Of a stretch of 64,000 bases of DNA, positions 42,320 to 50,651 are shown piece after piece. The notes below the pieces were generated by a model. That model did no database searches. It saw only the letters and a list, made by a program, of their open reading frames with translations, and was not told the DNA's origin. The stretch's first letter is position 1, and every line of letters starts with the position of its first letter. This stretch comes from JBJMHZ01 sp045807125. GTDB lineage: Bacteria; Actinomycetota; Actinomycetes; JAWWOL01. The translations under genes were made by a program, and so were the position numbers. The stretch lies in the NCBI GenBank assembly GCA_045807125.1, contig JBJMHZ010000036.1, positions 1 through 64,000 on the forward strand. The letters are read 5' to 3'.

Positions 42320-43077
42320 ATGGCGACCTTCACCCGGTCCGACGACCTGCAGGGCGCGACGTTCGTCGGCGCCGACCTGCGAAGGGCCCGGTTCGTCGGG
42401 GCTGACCTGTCCGGCGTCGTGATGCGCGGCGTCGACGTGCAGGGAGCGGACATCGACGCGCCGTGGCTCCTCGACGGCGACGGCTTCCTGCGCGTCAACG
42501 GGATCGACGTGACCCCCTTCGTCGAGGCCGAGCTCAACCGCCGCTTCCCCGGCCGCGCCGAGCGGCGAGCGGCGATCCGGGTGGCCTGCGCACCGCCTGG
42601 GCGGCGCTCGAGCGGACGTGGACGGCCACGCTCGAGCGCGTCGAGGCGATGCCGGCTGGCACGGTCGACGTGTCGGTCGGCGGGGAGTGGTCGTTGGCGC
42701 AGACGCTGCGGCACCTGATCCTGGCCACGGACATGTGGCTGGGCCGGGGGATCCTGGAGATCGAGCAGCCGTTCCACCCCTTCGGTCTGGCGGACGCCGG
42801 CACCGAGCGCAACGGCCTGGACATGTCGGTCTTCGCGACCGTTCCACCGTCGTACGCGGAGGTGCTCGAGGCCAGGGCGGGCCGCGTCGCGATGGTGCGC
42901 GACTTCCTCGCCGGCGTCATGCCAGAGGAACTGGCCGCGTCGCGCAAGAACCCGCATGATCCCGGCCACCGCGAGACCACCCGCTCGTGCCTGCACGTGA
43001 TCCTCGAGGAGGAGTGGGAGCACCACCGCTACGCCGTGCGCGACCTCGACGCGGTCGCGCCGAGGCCCGACTCATGA
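42320..43077 (+). pseudogene. Pentapeptide-repeat/DinB family protein, single frameshift
   Basis: ATG 42320 follows GAGGAGG. Frame 1 encodes FTRSDDLQGATFVGADLRRA, then RFVGADLSGVVMRGVDVQGA (pentapeptide A(D/N)Lxx units) and FVEAELNRRFPGRAERRAA. The DinB half, DPGGLRTAWAALERTW through VSVGGEWSLAQTLRHLI to LHVILEEEWEHHRYAVRDLD, is in another frame. One missing base near 42571 (GCGGCGAT for an expected GCGGCCGAT) restores a continuous 250-residue protein of a common actinobacterial family. It is either a recent pseudogene or a sequencing error. The DinB part carries the expected His residues. Confidence 0.75.
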
Positions 43078-43102
43078 GCCACCACGGTCGGCCCGGCCAG
43101 CG

Positions 43103-43972
43103 TCACAGGTCACGGCGCTGGAAGGCCAGCCCCGACAACCCCAGTACGAGGACGACCCAGACGCCGGCCCACGCCAGGTACGCGGCGGTGAGCGAGGCGT
43201 TGCTCAGGAACGGGAAGCCGCCCTGAAGGTCGCCCCCGCCGAACTGCGCCACCGCGATCGGGTCCTGGAAGGCGTGCATCGCCCCCCGCCAGAGGCCGTC
43301 CGTCGGCAGCAGCATCCGCGACACGGTGCCGACCTGCGCCACGCCGTCGTTGCCGATCGCGGCACCCACTCCGCCGACCACGCCCGCGATCCAGGTGGCA
43401 CCGAACAGCCCCACCGACACGATGCCCGACGCCATCGGCGAGATGACGGTGGACAGCAGCAGCCCAAGGGTGAGCAGGACCGCCGTCTGCGCGGCGAGCA
43501 GCGCCAGCCCCACCACCGGCTCCGGTGGCCAGTAGCCCACGGTGGCCCGGACGATCAGGAACTGGGCGAGCCCGGCCACCACCACGAAGCCGCCGCCGAA
43601 CGCCACCAGCCCCAGCCACTTGCCCACCAGCACCGCCGAGCGGCGCACCGGCCGGGCCAGGATCGCCAGCGCCATTCCCGACTCGATCTCGCCGGCCAGC
43701 GTCGGGCCGGCGAGGAAGGCCGTGCCGAGCGCCGCGATCAGGCTCATGCCGAACATCACCAGGTTGAGCACCTGGGATGCCACCAGCCGGGTCTCCCCGC
43801 TGGTGAGCGAGCCGCCCGGCGCGTGCAGGCCCGGCAGCCGGGAGAACCCCCACGCGCTCAGCACCAGCAGCGCGGCGGTCAGGGCGGCGAGCGCCCACAC
43901 CACGCGCCGCCGGGCCGCCTCCCGCAGCGTGAGCGCCGCGACGGTGAGGATCGTGCGCACGGTCATCGTCAT
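43103..43972 (-). CDS. ABC-2 type permease
   Basis: 289 residues from ATG 43972, overlapping the ATPase stop as ATGA. Six hydrophobic helices are visible, with ALTLREAARRRVVWALAAL at the N-terminus, typical of ABC-2 permeases such as NosY/YhhJ types, and GPTLAGEIESGMALAILARP between helices 2 and 3. It works with the ATPase encoded just upstream to export a substrate that cannot be inferred. It is the last gene of the sigma/anti-sigma/ABC operon (46704 to 43103). Confidence 0.88.
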   Translation of the reverse strand: MTMTVRTILTVAALTLREAARRRVVWALAALTAALLVLSAWGFSRLPGLHAPGGSLTSGETRLVASQVLNLVMFGMSLIAALGTAFLAGPTLAGEIESGMALAILARPVRRSAVLVGKWLGLVAFGGGFVVVAGLAQFLIVRATVGYWPPEPVVGLALLAAQTAVLLTLGLLLSTVISPMASGIVSVGLFGATWIAGVVGGVGAAIGNDGVAQVGTVSRMLLPTDGLWRGAMHAFQDPIAVAQFGGGDLQGGFPFLSNASLTAAYLAWAGVWVVLVLGLSGLAFQRRDL

Positions 43973-44976
43973 CGCGGCTCGCTGCCCTTCTCGCCCCCGG
44001 CATCGGCGCGGAGGATGCCGAGCAGCCGCTCCTCGAGGCTGATCCGCGCCGGCTCGACGGCATGCACGCGCACGCCGAGAGCGACGAGGTCGGCCACCAG
44101 ATCCGGCACCATGGCCGGGTCCTGGTCCACCGGCAGCGAAACGGTGTACGTACGGCCGCTGCGCACGATCTCGCCGGTGCCGGCCAGCCGCTGCTCCGCC
44201 TGCGCGCTCACCCCGTCCAGCGTCAGCCGCAGCTCCCGCCGGCCGAGCAGCTCGGACAGGCTGCCGGCGGCGGCGACCCGGCCCTTGTCGAGGATGACGA
44301 CGCGGTCGCAGACCCGCTCCACCTCCCCGATGAGGTGCGAGTTGAGCAGTACGCCGGCTCCGCTGGCCTTGAGGGAGAGCAGCAGGTCCCTGACGTCGGC
44401 CCGCCCGATCGGGTCGAGCGCGCTCGTCGGCTCGTCGAGGACGACGAGCTCGGGCGTGGCCACCAGCGCGACGGCCAGTCCGAGCCGCTGCTGCATGCCC
44501 TTGGAGAAGCCACCCACCCGGTCGTCGGCGCGGTCGGCCAGGCTGACGAGGTCCAGGCACTCCCGCCGCTTCGCAGGTGACACGGTGGCGCCGGCGAGCC
44601 GGACGTGCAGGGCCAGCACCTCGGCGGCGGTGAGCCACGCCTGGTAGCGGAAGAGCTCCGGCAGGTAGCCGACGCGGGCCCGTGCCTGCGGGTCGCGCGC
44701 TGGTCTTCCCAGCAGCAGCACCTCCCCCATGTCGGGCCGGACCAGGCCGAGCAGGATCTTGATGACGCTGGTCTTGCCGGCGCCGTTCGGCCCGAGGAGG
44801 CCGACGACCTCGCCGCGCCCGACCGTGAAGGAGACGCCGTCGACCGCGGTTCGCCGCCCGTACCGCTTGCGCAGGTCCGAGCACCAGACGGCCGGTGAGG
44901 CCGGCAGCTCGCCGAGCAGGCGCTCCGCGGCGTCGAGGGAGGGGCCGCCCTCCTGGGCGGTGGGGCCGGCGGTCAC
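43969..44976 (-). CDS. ABC transporter ATPase (ABC-2/CcmA type)
   Basis: 335 residues from GTG 44976, overlapping the upstream stop as GTGA. Walker A GPNGAGKTS, Q-loop in VGYLPELFRYQ, signature GGFSKGMQQR, Walker B LVVLDEPTSALDP and the switch His in NSHLIGEVE are complete. The C-terminal 90 residues form the usual DUF4162-like extension of this subfamily. It should energise the ABC-2 permease next to it. Coupling to an anti-sigma-like gene hints at regulation by the ECF factor at the operon head. Confidence 0.92.
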   Translation of the reverse strand: MTAGPTAQEGGPSLDAAERLLGELPASPAVWCSDLRKRYGRRTAVDGVSFTVGRGEVVGLLGPNGAGKTSVIKILLGLVRPDMGEVLLLGRPARDPQARARVGYLPELFRYQAWLTAAEVLALHVRLAGATVSPAKRRECLDLVSLADRADDRVGGFSKGMQQRLGLAVALVATPELVVLDEPTSALDPIGRADVRDLLLSLKASGAGVLLNSHLIGEVERVCDRVVILDKGRVAAAGSLSELLGRRELRLTLDGVSAQAEQRLAGTGEIVRSGRTYTVSLPVDQDPAMVPDLVADLVALGVRVHAVEPARISLEERLLGILRADAGGEKGSEPR

Positions 44977-46091
44977 CGGAGCCCGCGCGCCACGGACAGC
45001 ACCTCGTCGGTGCTGAGCGAGCCCGCCACCGCCGTGACCGTGCCGTGGTCGACCCACACCACGCCGGCCAGCGTGCCGTCCCGCGAGGTGAGCACCGTGG
45101 CCGGCACCCCGCCGACGTCGGCGGTCGAGCTCGTCACCAGCCCGGCCGGCACGGGCAGCGGCAGCGTCGTCCCGTCGCCGGAGAACGCGCGCAGCTGCGA
45201 AGCGACGTCGTCGGGCAGGCCGGGCAGGGACAGCAGGTAGTCGCGGGCCGTCGAGAACGGGATGCCCGACGAGTACGCCGACGGCGCGACCGCGCGCCCC
45301 ACGGCGAGGGCCGGCAGGCCACGAGCTTCGGACCAGACCTCGGCGACCCCCGGGCCGGCGACCAGCCGGAACGTGCTGCCGTCGAGGCCGGGAGGCGGCG
45401 ATGGCAGCTGCTCGCCGGCCACCGCGGCGGCCTTGGCGGCCTTCGCGGCCGAGAAGGTGAACACCACGCTCATCCGGCCGCCGACCTGGAACGTCGGGTC
45501 CCCCGTCACTCCGGGTGGCAGCTGGCTCACCTGCGGTACGGCGAGGCCGGACGTCCGCTCGGCGGCGGCGGCGTCGGGGACCTCATGCACGTCGACGCCC
45601 TCGACCACCTTGACCTCGCCGTAGGCCGTCAGGTCGGGGAGGTCGACCAGGTCGGCCCGGCTGACCGTGACCGGGACGACCCGCTCGGCGTGGAAGATCG
45701 GCAGCCAGTCCGTCGCGGCCGCGGCACTGGCCCCGGCCAGGAGGGCGACCACGCCGAGGGCGGCCACCACCGGGCTGCGCAGCGCCGCCCGCCGCCGGGA
45801 CGCGGAGGCGGGGACGACCCCGGCCCCGGCCGCGCCCCGCCGGCGCCCCTCGCCGGCGGCCGCACGCGACAAGCGCTGCCACCCCGCGGTCATGTCCGGA
45901 GCGGTCTCGACGGCCGGCCCGGTCCCCGGCCCAGTCCCCAGCGCCGCGCCCACGGCCGCCGCGTCCTGCTGGGCGACCGCCAGCCCGGCCAGGCACTCCG
46001 GGCAGCCCGCGACGTGCACGCGGTCGGCATCGGCGACGCCGGCCGGCTCGTCCACGAGCCGGCGCAGCGCTCCCTCACTCGGATGACGCAT
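44973..46091 (-). CDS. Membrane protein with zinc-finger-like N-terminus, putative anti-sigma factor
   Basis: 372 residues from ATG 46091, overlapping the sigma gene by 17 bp. The cytoplasmic start has DRVHVAGCPECLAGLAV, an HxxxCxxC-type zinc anti-sigma element. One membrane helix follows (about residues 107-128), then a 240-residue external domain with TFRLVAGPGVAEVWSEARG and SSTADVGGVPATVLTSRDGT. The outside part may sense envelope conditions. Function as the partner of the adjacent ECF factor is inferred from motif and gene overlap. Confidence 0.8.
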   Translation of the reverse strand: MRHPSEGALRRLVDEPAGVADADRVHVAGCPECLAGLAVAQQDAAAVGAALGTGPGTGPAVETAPDMTAGWQRLSRAAAGEGRRRGAAGAGVVPASASRRRAALRSPVVAALGVVALLAGASAAAATDWLPIFHAERVVPVTVSRADLVDLPDLTAYGEVKVVEGVDVHEVPDAAAAERTSGLAVPQVSQLPPGVTGDPTFQVGGRMSVVFTFSAAKAAKAAAVAGEQLPSPPPGLDGSTFRLVAGPGVAEVWSEARGLPALAVGRAVAPSAYSSGIPFSTARDYLLSLPGLPDDVASQLRAFSGDGTTLPLPVPAGLVTSSTADVGGVPATVLTSRDGTLAGVVWVDHGTVTAVAGSLSTDEVLSVARGLR

Positions 46092-46704
46092 GGTTCAGCT
46101 CCTTGCGCAGGGCGGACTCGGCGCGGCGCACGGTGGTGCCCACGCTGCCGGGGGAGAGCTCGAGCGCGGCGGCGATCTCGGCGTAGCTGAGACCGCTGTG
46201 CCGCAGGACAAGGGCGACGGCCTGCCGGCGGGGCAGCCGGGTCAGCGCCGCGCGCACGCGGCGGCGCTCGTCGAGGGCCACGACCGCGTCGGCGATGTCA
46301 GGGGAGACGACAGCGCCGTCGCCGGCGGTCCGCTCGCGGGAGGCGCGCCGTCGGCCGGAGCGCAGGTGGTTCAGCGCCGTGTGCGCCGCGGCGACGGACA
46401 GCCAGCCCAGTGCCTCGCCGGGCGGCACCGAGGAGCGCCCGAAGGCGAGGTAGGCCTCCTGCGCCACGTCCTCGGCCTCGTCCCGGCAGCCGAGCACGCG
46501 GGCGGCGACGGCGACCACCCGCGGGTAGGTCGCGCGGAAGACCTGCTCGAGGTCGGCCCGGACGGCGCCCCGTCCGGATGGGCTCGCCACCGCCGCACCG
46601 CCCTTCCGCCCAGCTGCCGCGGCCACCGCGCCGTCCCCGCGAGCGAGCAGGGTGCCCGGCCCGCCGACGGCCGGTGCGCCTCCACCGTGCCCCACGACGT
46701 CCAT
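46075..46704 (-). CDS. ECF-type RNA polymerase sigma factor
   Basis: 209 residues from ATG 46704 (a GTG nearer the sigma-2 domain is also possible). Sigma-2: LEQVFRATYPRVVAVAARVL and GCRDEAEDVAQEAYLAFGRS. Sigma-4: ALTRLPRRQAVALVLRHSGL followed by SYAEIAAALELSPGSVGTTV. It heads an operon with its putative membrane anti-sigma partner and the ABC exporter. By analogy with other ECF systems it may control its own operon; no promoter motif was confirmed. Confidence 0.9.
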   Translation of the reverse strand: MDVVGHGGGAPAVGGPGTLLARGDGAVAAAAGRKGGAAVASPSGRGAVRADLEQVFRATYPRVVAVAARVLGCRDEAEDVAQEAYLAFGRSSVPPGEALGWLSVAAAHTALNHLRSGRRRASRERTAGDGAVVSPDIADAVVALDERRRVRAALTRLPRRQAVALVLRHSGLSYAEIAAALELSPGSVGTTVRRAESALRKELNHASSE

Positions 46705-46772
46705 GCCCGGAAAGCACCGCCGCCGCCCCGGATGTGACACCTGCCGGGGGCCGGTGCCGCGATCGCCCCGGC

Positions 46773-47792
46773 CTACTCGGCCGGCGGCTCGAACCGCGAG
46801 GTCCGCGTCAGCCCGGCCGCCCGGCCCTTGCCGGCGACGACGAGCGCCATCTTGCGCGACGCCTCGTCGATCATCTCGTCGCCGAGCATCACGGCGCCGC
46901 GCCGGCCGCCGGCCTCGGAGGTGTAGTGCTCGTACGCGTCGAGGATCAGCTCGGCGTGGTCGTAGTCCTCCTGCGCCGGCGAGAACATCTCGTTGGCGGC
47001 GTCGATCTGGCCGGGGTGCAGCACCCACTTGCCGTCGAAACCGAGCGCGGCCGACCGCGCGGCCACCCGCCGGAAGCCGTCGACGTCGCGGATCTGCAGG
47101 TACGGCCCGTCGATCGCCTGGAGGTCGTGGGTGCGCGCCGCCATCAGGATGCGCATGAGGATGTAGTGGTAGGCATCGCCCACGTCGTAGCCCGGCGGCT
47201 GCTCCCCCACGACGAGCGAGCGCATGCCGATGCTGGCCATGAAGTCGGCCGGGCCGAAGATGATCGTCTCGACGCGGGGGGACGCCGCCGCGATCTCGTC
47301 GACGGCGACCAGGCCGCGCGCGTTCTCGACCTGCGCCTCGATGCCGATGCGGCCCACCTCGAAGCCCATCGTCCGCTCGATCTGGGTGAGCAGCATGTCC
47401 AGCCACTGCACCTGCGCCGCCGACTGCACCTTGGGCAGCATCACGCAGTCGAGGTTGGCGCCGGCCCCCTCGACCACCGTGATGACGTCGCGGTAGGTCC
47501 ACTTCGTCGTCAGGTCGTTGACCCGCACGACCCGTACCTTGCCCTCCCAGCCGCCCTCGTTCAGCACGGCGACGGCGTTGTCCCTCGCCTCCTCCTTGGC
47601 AAGGGGCGCGACGGAGTCCTCCAGATCGACGAAGACCTGGTCGGCGGGCAGGCCAGCGGCCTTGCCGAGCATCTTCGGCGAGCTGCCCGGCACCGCCAGG
47701 CAGGACCGGCGGGAGCGCTGCGCCCGGTCGGGCCGGTCGGGCCCGTCGGAGCTACGGGTGGTGGCGGGGTCGGCGGCGGCGTCGCTGGCCAC
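46773..47792 (-). CDS. HpcH/HpaI-family CoA ester lyase (malyl-CoA lyase-like)
   Basis: 339 residues. Typical of CitE/Mcl proteins: SCLAVPGSSPKMLGKA, VFVDLEDSVAP (Mg-binding acid), VRVNDLTTKWTYRD, VMLPKVQSA, IEAQVENARGL, IIFGPADFMASIGM, and GKWVLHPGQIDAANE. It should cleave or form malyl-CoA-type esters using Mg2+. The C-terminal coding part (46831-46886) has a close copy at 34301-34356. MaoC and acyl-CoA dehydrogenase genes elsewhere in the window could belong to the same metabolism. Confidence 0.9.
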   Translation of the reverse strand: MASDAAADPATTRSSDGPDRPDRAQRSRRSCLAVPGSSPKMLGKAAGLPADQVFVDLEDSVAPLAKEEARDNAVAVLNEGGWEGKVRVVRVNDLTTKWTYRDVITVVEGAGANLDCVMLPKVQSAAQVQWLDMLLTQIERTMGFEVGRIGIEAQVENARGLVAVDEIAAASPRVETIIFGPADFMASIGMRSLVVGEQPPGYDVGDAYHYILMRILMAARTHDLQAIDGPYLQIRDVDGFRRVAARSAALGFDGKWVLHPGQIDAANEMFSPAQEDYDHAELILDAYEHYTSEAGGRRGAVMLGDEMIDEASRKMALVVAGKGRAAGLTRTSRFEPPAE

Positions 47793-47853
47793 GGGTCTCC
47801 TCGGTGAGCGGGTCGGCTCGGCGCGGGGGGCGCAGTCGATCGTAGGAGACCGC

Positions 47854-48774
47854 TCACTGCGGCGGCAGGGCGGGCTCCTGGCGTCCGACCGAGGTCACCA
47901 CGACGGCGATCCCGGCGAGCAGCAGGGCCGCCGCCGGCCAGTCGGCGGCCGGCGGCACCTGCCCGAGCCAGACGGCGGCGATGAGCGCGGCGCCGGGGAC
48001 CTCGAGCAGCAGGGCGAGCGCGACGACGGTCGGGCTGGTCGTGCGCAGCACGACGTTGAACAGGGAGTGACCGAGCAGCTGGGCCCCGACGGTCAGCGCC
48101 ACCAGCTTCGCCCAGCCGGTCGCCGGGTAGCCGGCGAGGTCGATCCGGCCGGCGAGGCAGACGGCGGCGAGGACGGCAGCCGTCGTGCCGTAGCAGACGG
48201 CGGTGTACGTGGTGGTCGAGACGCTGCGCCGCACCTGCGCTCCGACAGCGACGTAGCCGGCCCCGAACGCGCCGGCCACCACGGCGAGCAGGTCGCCCAG
48301 CAGCTGCCGCCCGGACAGGGAGAAGTCGGCGCCGGACAGCCACGCCGCCCCGCCGACCGCCAGGCAGATGCCGGCCCACGCCCGAGCGGGCACGAGCGCG
48401 CCTCCGGCCCGCGCGATCACCGCCTGCCAGATCGGCTGGGTCGCCACCAGCGCGGTGGCGGAGGCGACCGGCGTCAGGGTGAGGCTCGGCACCCAGGTGC
48501 CGAAGTGGCCGGCGAGCAGCAGCCCGGCCGCCACGGCGAGCAGCCACTCGCCCTTGCGCATGCCGCGCAGCTCGCCGAGCCGGCGCAGCAGGCTGGCGGG
48601 GACGAGGACGGCGCTCGCCATCGCGTTGCGCCAGAAGGCGATCGCCAGCGCGGGCACGACCGCCGACGCCGAGGCGATGAGCGGGCCCGACGTCGAGACG
48701 GCGCCCACCGCGACCGCGATCAGCAGGCTGTCGGCCGCGCCCGGCCGATGCACCGCCGGGCGCCCCGCGGCCAC
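47854..48774 (-). CDS. EamA/DMT-family transporter
   Basis: 306 residues from GTG 48774; a CTG at 48801 that overlaps the upstream stop as CTGA is an alternative. Ten hydrophobic helices in two EamA halves: AIAFWRNAMASAVLVPASLL and TPVASATALVATQPIWQAVI in the first, RTTSPTVVALALLLEVPGAA in the second. These are the usual duplicated motifs of drug/metabolite exporters. The substrate is unknown. It follows the His-rich membrane protein gene closely. Confidence 0.88.
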   Translation of the reverse strand: MAAGRPAVHRPGAADSLLIAVAVGAVSTSGPLIASASAVVPALAIAFWRNAMASAVLVPASLLRRLGELRGMRKGEWLLAVAAGLLLAGHFGTWVPSLTLTPVASATALVATQPIWQAVIARAGGALVPARAWAGICLAVGGAAWLSGADFSLSGRQLLGDLLAVVAGAFGAGYVAVGAQVRRSVSTTTYTAVCYGTTAAVLAAVCLAGRIDLAGYPATGWAKLVALTVGAQLLGHSLFNVVLRTTSPTVVALALLLEVPGAALIAAVWLGQVPPAADWPAAALLLAGIAVVVTSVGRQEPALPPQ

Positions 48775-48797
48775 CCGCGGCTCGGTCGTCGCGACGG

Positions 48798-49508
48798 TCA
48801 GTCCCCGTCGGGGAAGTCGAACGACGACGGCGCCGTCACGGTGCGGCCCTTGCTCGTGTACATCACCGCGATCTCGTCGTGGGCGTGCAGCACGATCGCG
48901 TCGGGGTCGCCGGTGACCTGCTTGCCGTTGACGTAGAAGCTCAGCGAGTGCGTGGCATTGGAGCACAGCGCGCCGACGCAGGTGCGGGTGAGCGGCACCT
49001 GCCACTCCTTGAAGAACTGGCCGAGGGTGTAGTTGGCCCGCTTCGGCGCCTCGATGTGGATGATGCCGTCGGGCCGGTGGGTGTGCAGCGACGACAGCGC
49101 GTTGGGCTGGCCGTTGCTGCCGTACGCGAAGCCGATCTGCGGTGGCACCGTCACCGGGCTGCCGTCGACGACGACGTCGAGGTGGGCGTGGATGTGGTAG
49201 GTGAGCGTCTCGGCGCCGAACGCCTGCAGGCCGGCCGCGTGGATGGCCTCGAGGCCCTGGTCGCCGGTGGGGGCCGGCCACGTCGGCACCTTGCCGTCGC
49301 CGTTGCTGCTGCCGCCGTTGCCCTTGGCGGACGGCGAGCCCTTGCCGCGCAACCCGACGACGAGCAGGACGGCGACGACGGCGACGAGCACCACCACTCC
49401 GATGCCGGTGGCGATCAGCCGGCGGCGGCGCTCCTTCGCGGCAGCCGCCTTGCGGGCCGCGGCGGCGCGCGCCTGCCGGTCGCCCTGGACCTTCGGCGTA
49501 TTGCTCAC
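48798..49508 (-). CDS. Membrane-anchored His-rich hypothetical protein
   Basis: 236 residues from GTG 49508, with GGAGG just upstream. A basic, alanine-rich start precedes one membrane helix (about residues 31-53), then a Gly/Ser linker and an external domain. This has AETLTYHIHAHLDVVVDGSP, SSLHTHRPDGIIHIEAPKRA, LTRTCVGALC and IVLHAHDEIAVMYTS. The clustered His pairs suggest metal binding outside the membrane. This family is seen in actinobacteria without known function. Confidence 0.8.
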   Translation of the reverse strand: MSNTPKVQGDRQARAAAARKAAAAKERRRRLIATGIGVVVLVAVVAVLLVVGLRGKGSPSAKGNGGSSNGDGKVPTWPAPTGDQGLEAIHAAGLQAFGAETLTYHIHAHLDVVVDGSPVTVPPQIGFAYGSNGQPNALSSLHTHRPDGIIHIEAPKRANYTLGQFFKEWQVPLTRTCVGALCSNATHSLSFYVNGKQVTGDPDAIVLHAHDEIAVMYTSKGRTVTAPSSFDFPDGD

Positions 49509-49642
49509 GTGCCCTCCTGCGTGCAACGACGGCCGGCCCGCGGCCGATGCGCAATCCTAACGAGGCAACGGGCGGAACCGGCTCATCGTGCCAGCGCCCA
49601 TGCCATCAGTGCCGTCAGCGCCGTCAATGCCGTCCCGCCCCG

Positions 49643-50542
49643 TCAGTGCCGGGGCGGGACGGTGATCTCGCCGCTCGCCACCGGAGCCACCATGCCGGCG
49701 ACCCGGCACTGCACGGCGCGGCCGGCGCGCGCGGTCACCGTGCACTCCAGCCGCGACGGCCGGCCGATGCGCTCGCCCTGCAGGACGGTGTAGGCCGACT
49801 CGCCGTCGGCCGCCAGCAGCCCGGCGGCCACCCAGGCGGCGCCGAGGCCGAGCGCGGCCGAGCCGGTGGCCGCGTCCTCCGCCCCGTCCATGCCGAGCGG
49901 GAAGACCCGGCTGCGCGCGGTCCTGGTCGCCGGATCCCAGGTGGACAGCGACAGCCCGCCGGTCACGCCCAGCTGCGCGAGCCGCCCGGCGTCGACCCGG
50001 CCGGCGCCGATCCGGTCGAGCGCGCCGTCGCGCACCAGCAGGTAGGCGAAGTCGTGCCCGGTGCCGGCGAGGCGGGCGGGCACCCCGTCCACCACGTCGC
50101 CCTCGGCGAGGCCCGCCGTCGCCGCCACCGCCGCGGCCGGCAGCACCGCGCCGACCACCGGCGCGGCGCCGGTCAGCTCCACCCGTCCAGGGCCCGGCTC
50201 GACGGTGAGCGGCAGCACGCCGACCGCGCAGGCCTGCCGCACCAGCCCCGGCCGGAGCCGGCCAGCCTCGGCCAGCACCCACGCGGTGCCCACCGACGGG
50301 TGGCCGGCGAAGGGCAGCTCGTGCGCGGGCGTGAAGATCCGCAGCCGGTAATCCGCGCCGGCCGCCCGCTCCTCCTCCGACGGCAGCAGCGGGAACGCGG
50401 TCTCGGCCAGGTTGAACTCGCCGGCGATCGCCTGCAGGTCGGCGTCGGGCAGCCCGTCGGCACCGAGGACGACGGCGAGCGGGTTGCCGGCGAACGGCCG
50501 GTCGGTGAACACGTCGACGACCCGATACGGGAGGGTGGGCAT
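49643..50542 (-). CDS. PhzF-family isomerase
   Basis: 299 residues from ATG 50542. YRVVDVFTDRPFAGNPLAVV, the catalytic Glu in EFNLAETAF, RIFTPAHELPFAGHPSVGTA and DAATGSAALGLGAAWV match PhzF/epimerase-fold proteins. No other phenazine genes are nearby, so an unspecified isomerase role is more likely than phenazine synthesis. The gene is divergent from the MgtE_N/CBS gene. Confidence 0.9.
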   Translation of the reverse strand: MPTLPYRVVDVFTDRPFAGNPLAVVLGADGLPDADLQAIAGEFNLAETAFPLLPSEEERAAGADYRLRIFTPAHELPFAGHPSVGTAWVLAEAGRLRPGLVRQACAVGVLPLTVEPGPGRVELTGAAPVVGAVLPAAAVAATAGLAEGDVVDGVPARLAGTGHDFAYLLVRDGALDRIGAGRVDAGRLAQLGVTGGLSLSTWDPATRTARSRVFPLGMDGAEDAATGSAALGLGAAWVAAGLLAADGESAYTVLQGERIGRPSRLECTVTARAGRAVQCRVAGMVAPVASGEITVPPRH

Positions 50543-50651
50543 GCCCTCACCCTACGGACGGCGGGCGCAGCGCTGCGCCGCGGCGGCCGGGCGGCAGGGC
50601 CGGCGCGCGCCGATGGGCTGGGCGCGGCCCCCTCGGCGGTAGCCTCGGTGC

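Noticed and set aside
34301..46886. A 12.5-kb island bounded by the CoA-lyase repeat as the primary element
   Set aside because: The integrase junctions are explained better by the split 13E12 gene with a shared 7-bp core. The lyase repeat is kept as a separate observation only.
49643..50542. Phenazine biosynthesis locus
   Set aside because: Only the PhzF-family gene is present; other phz genes are absent.
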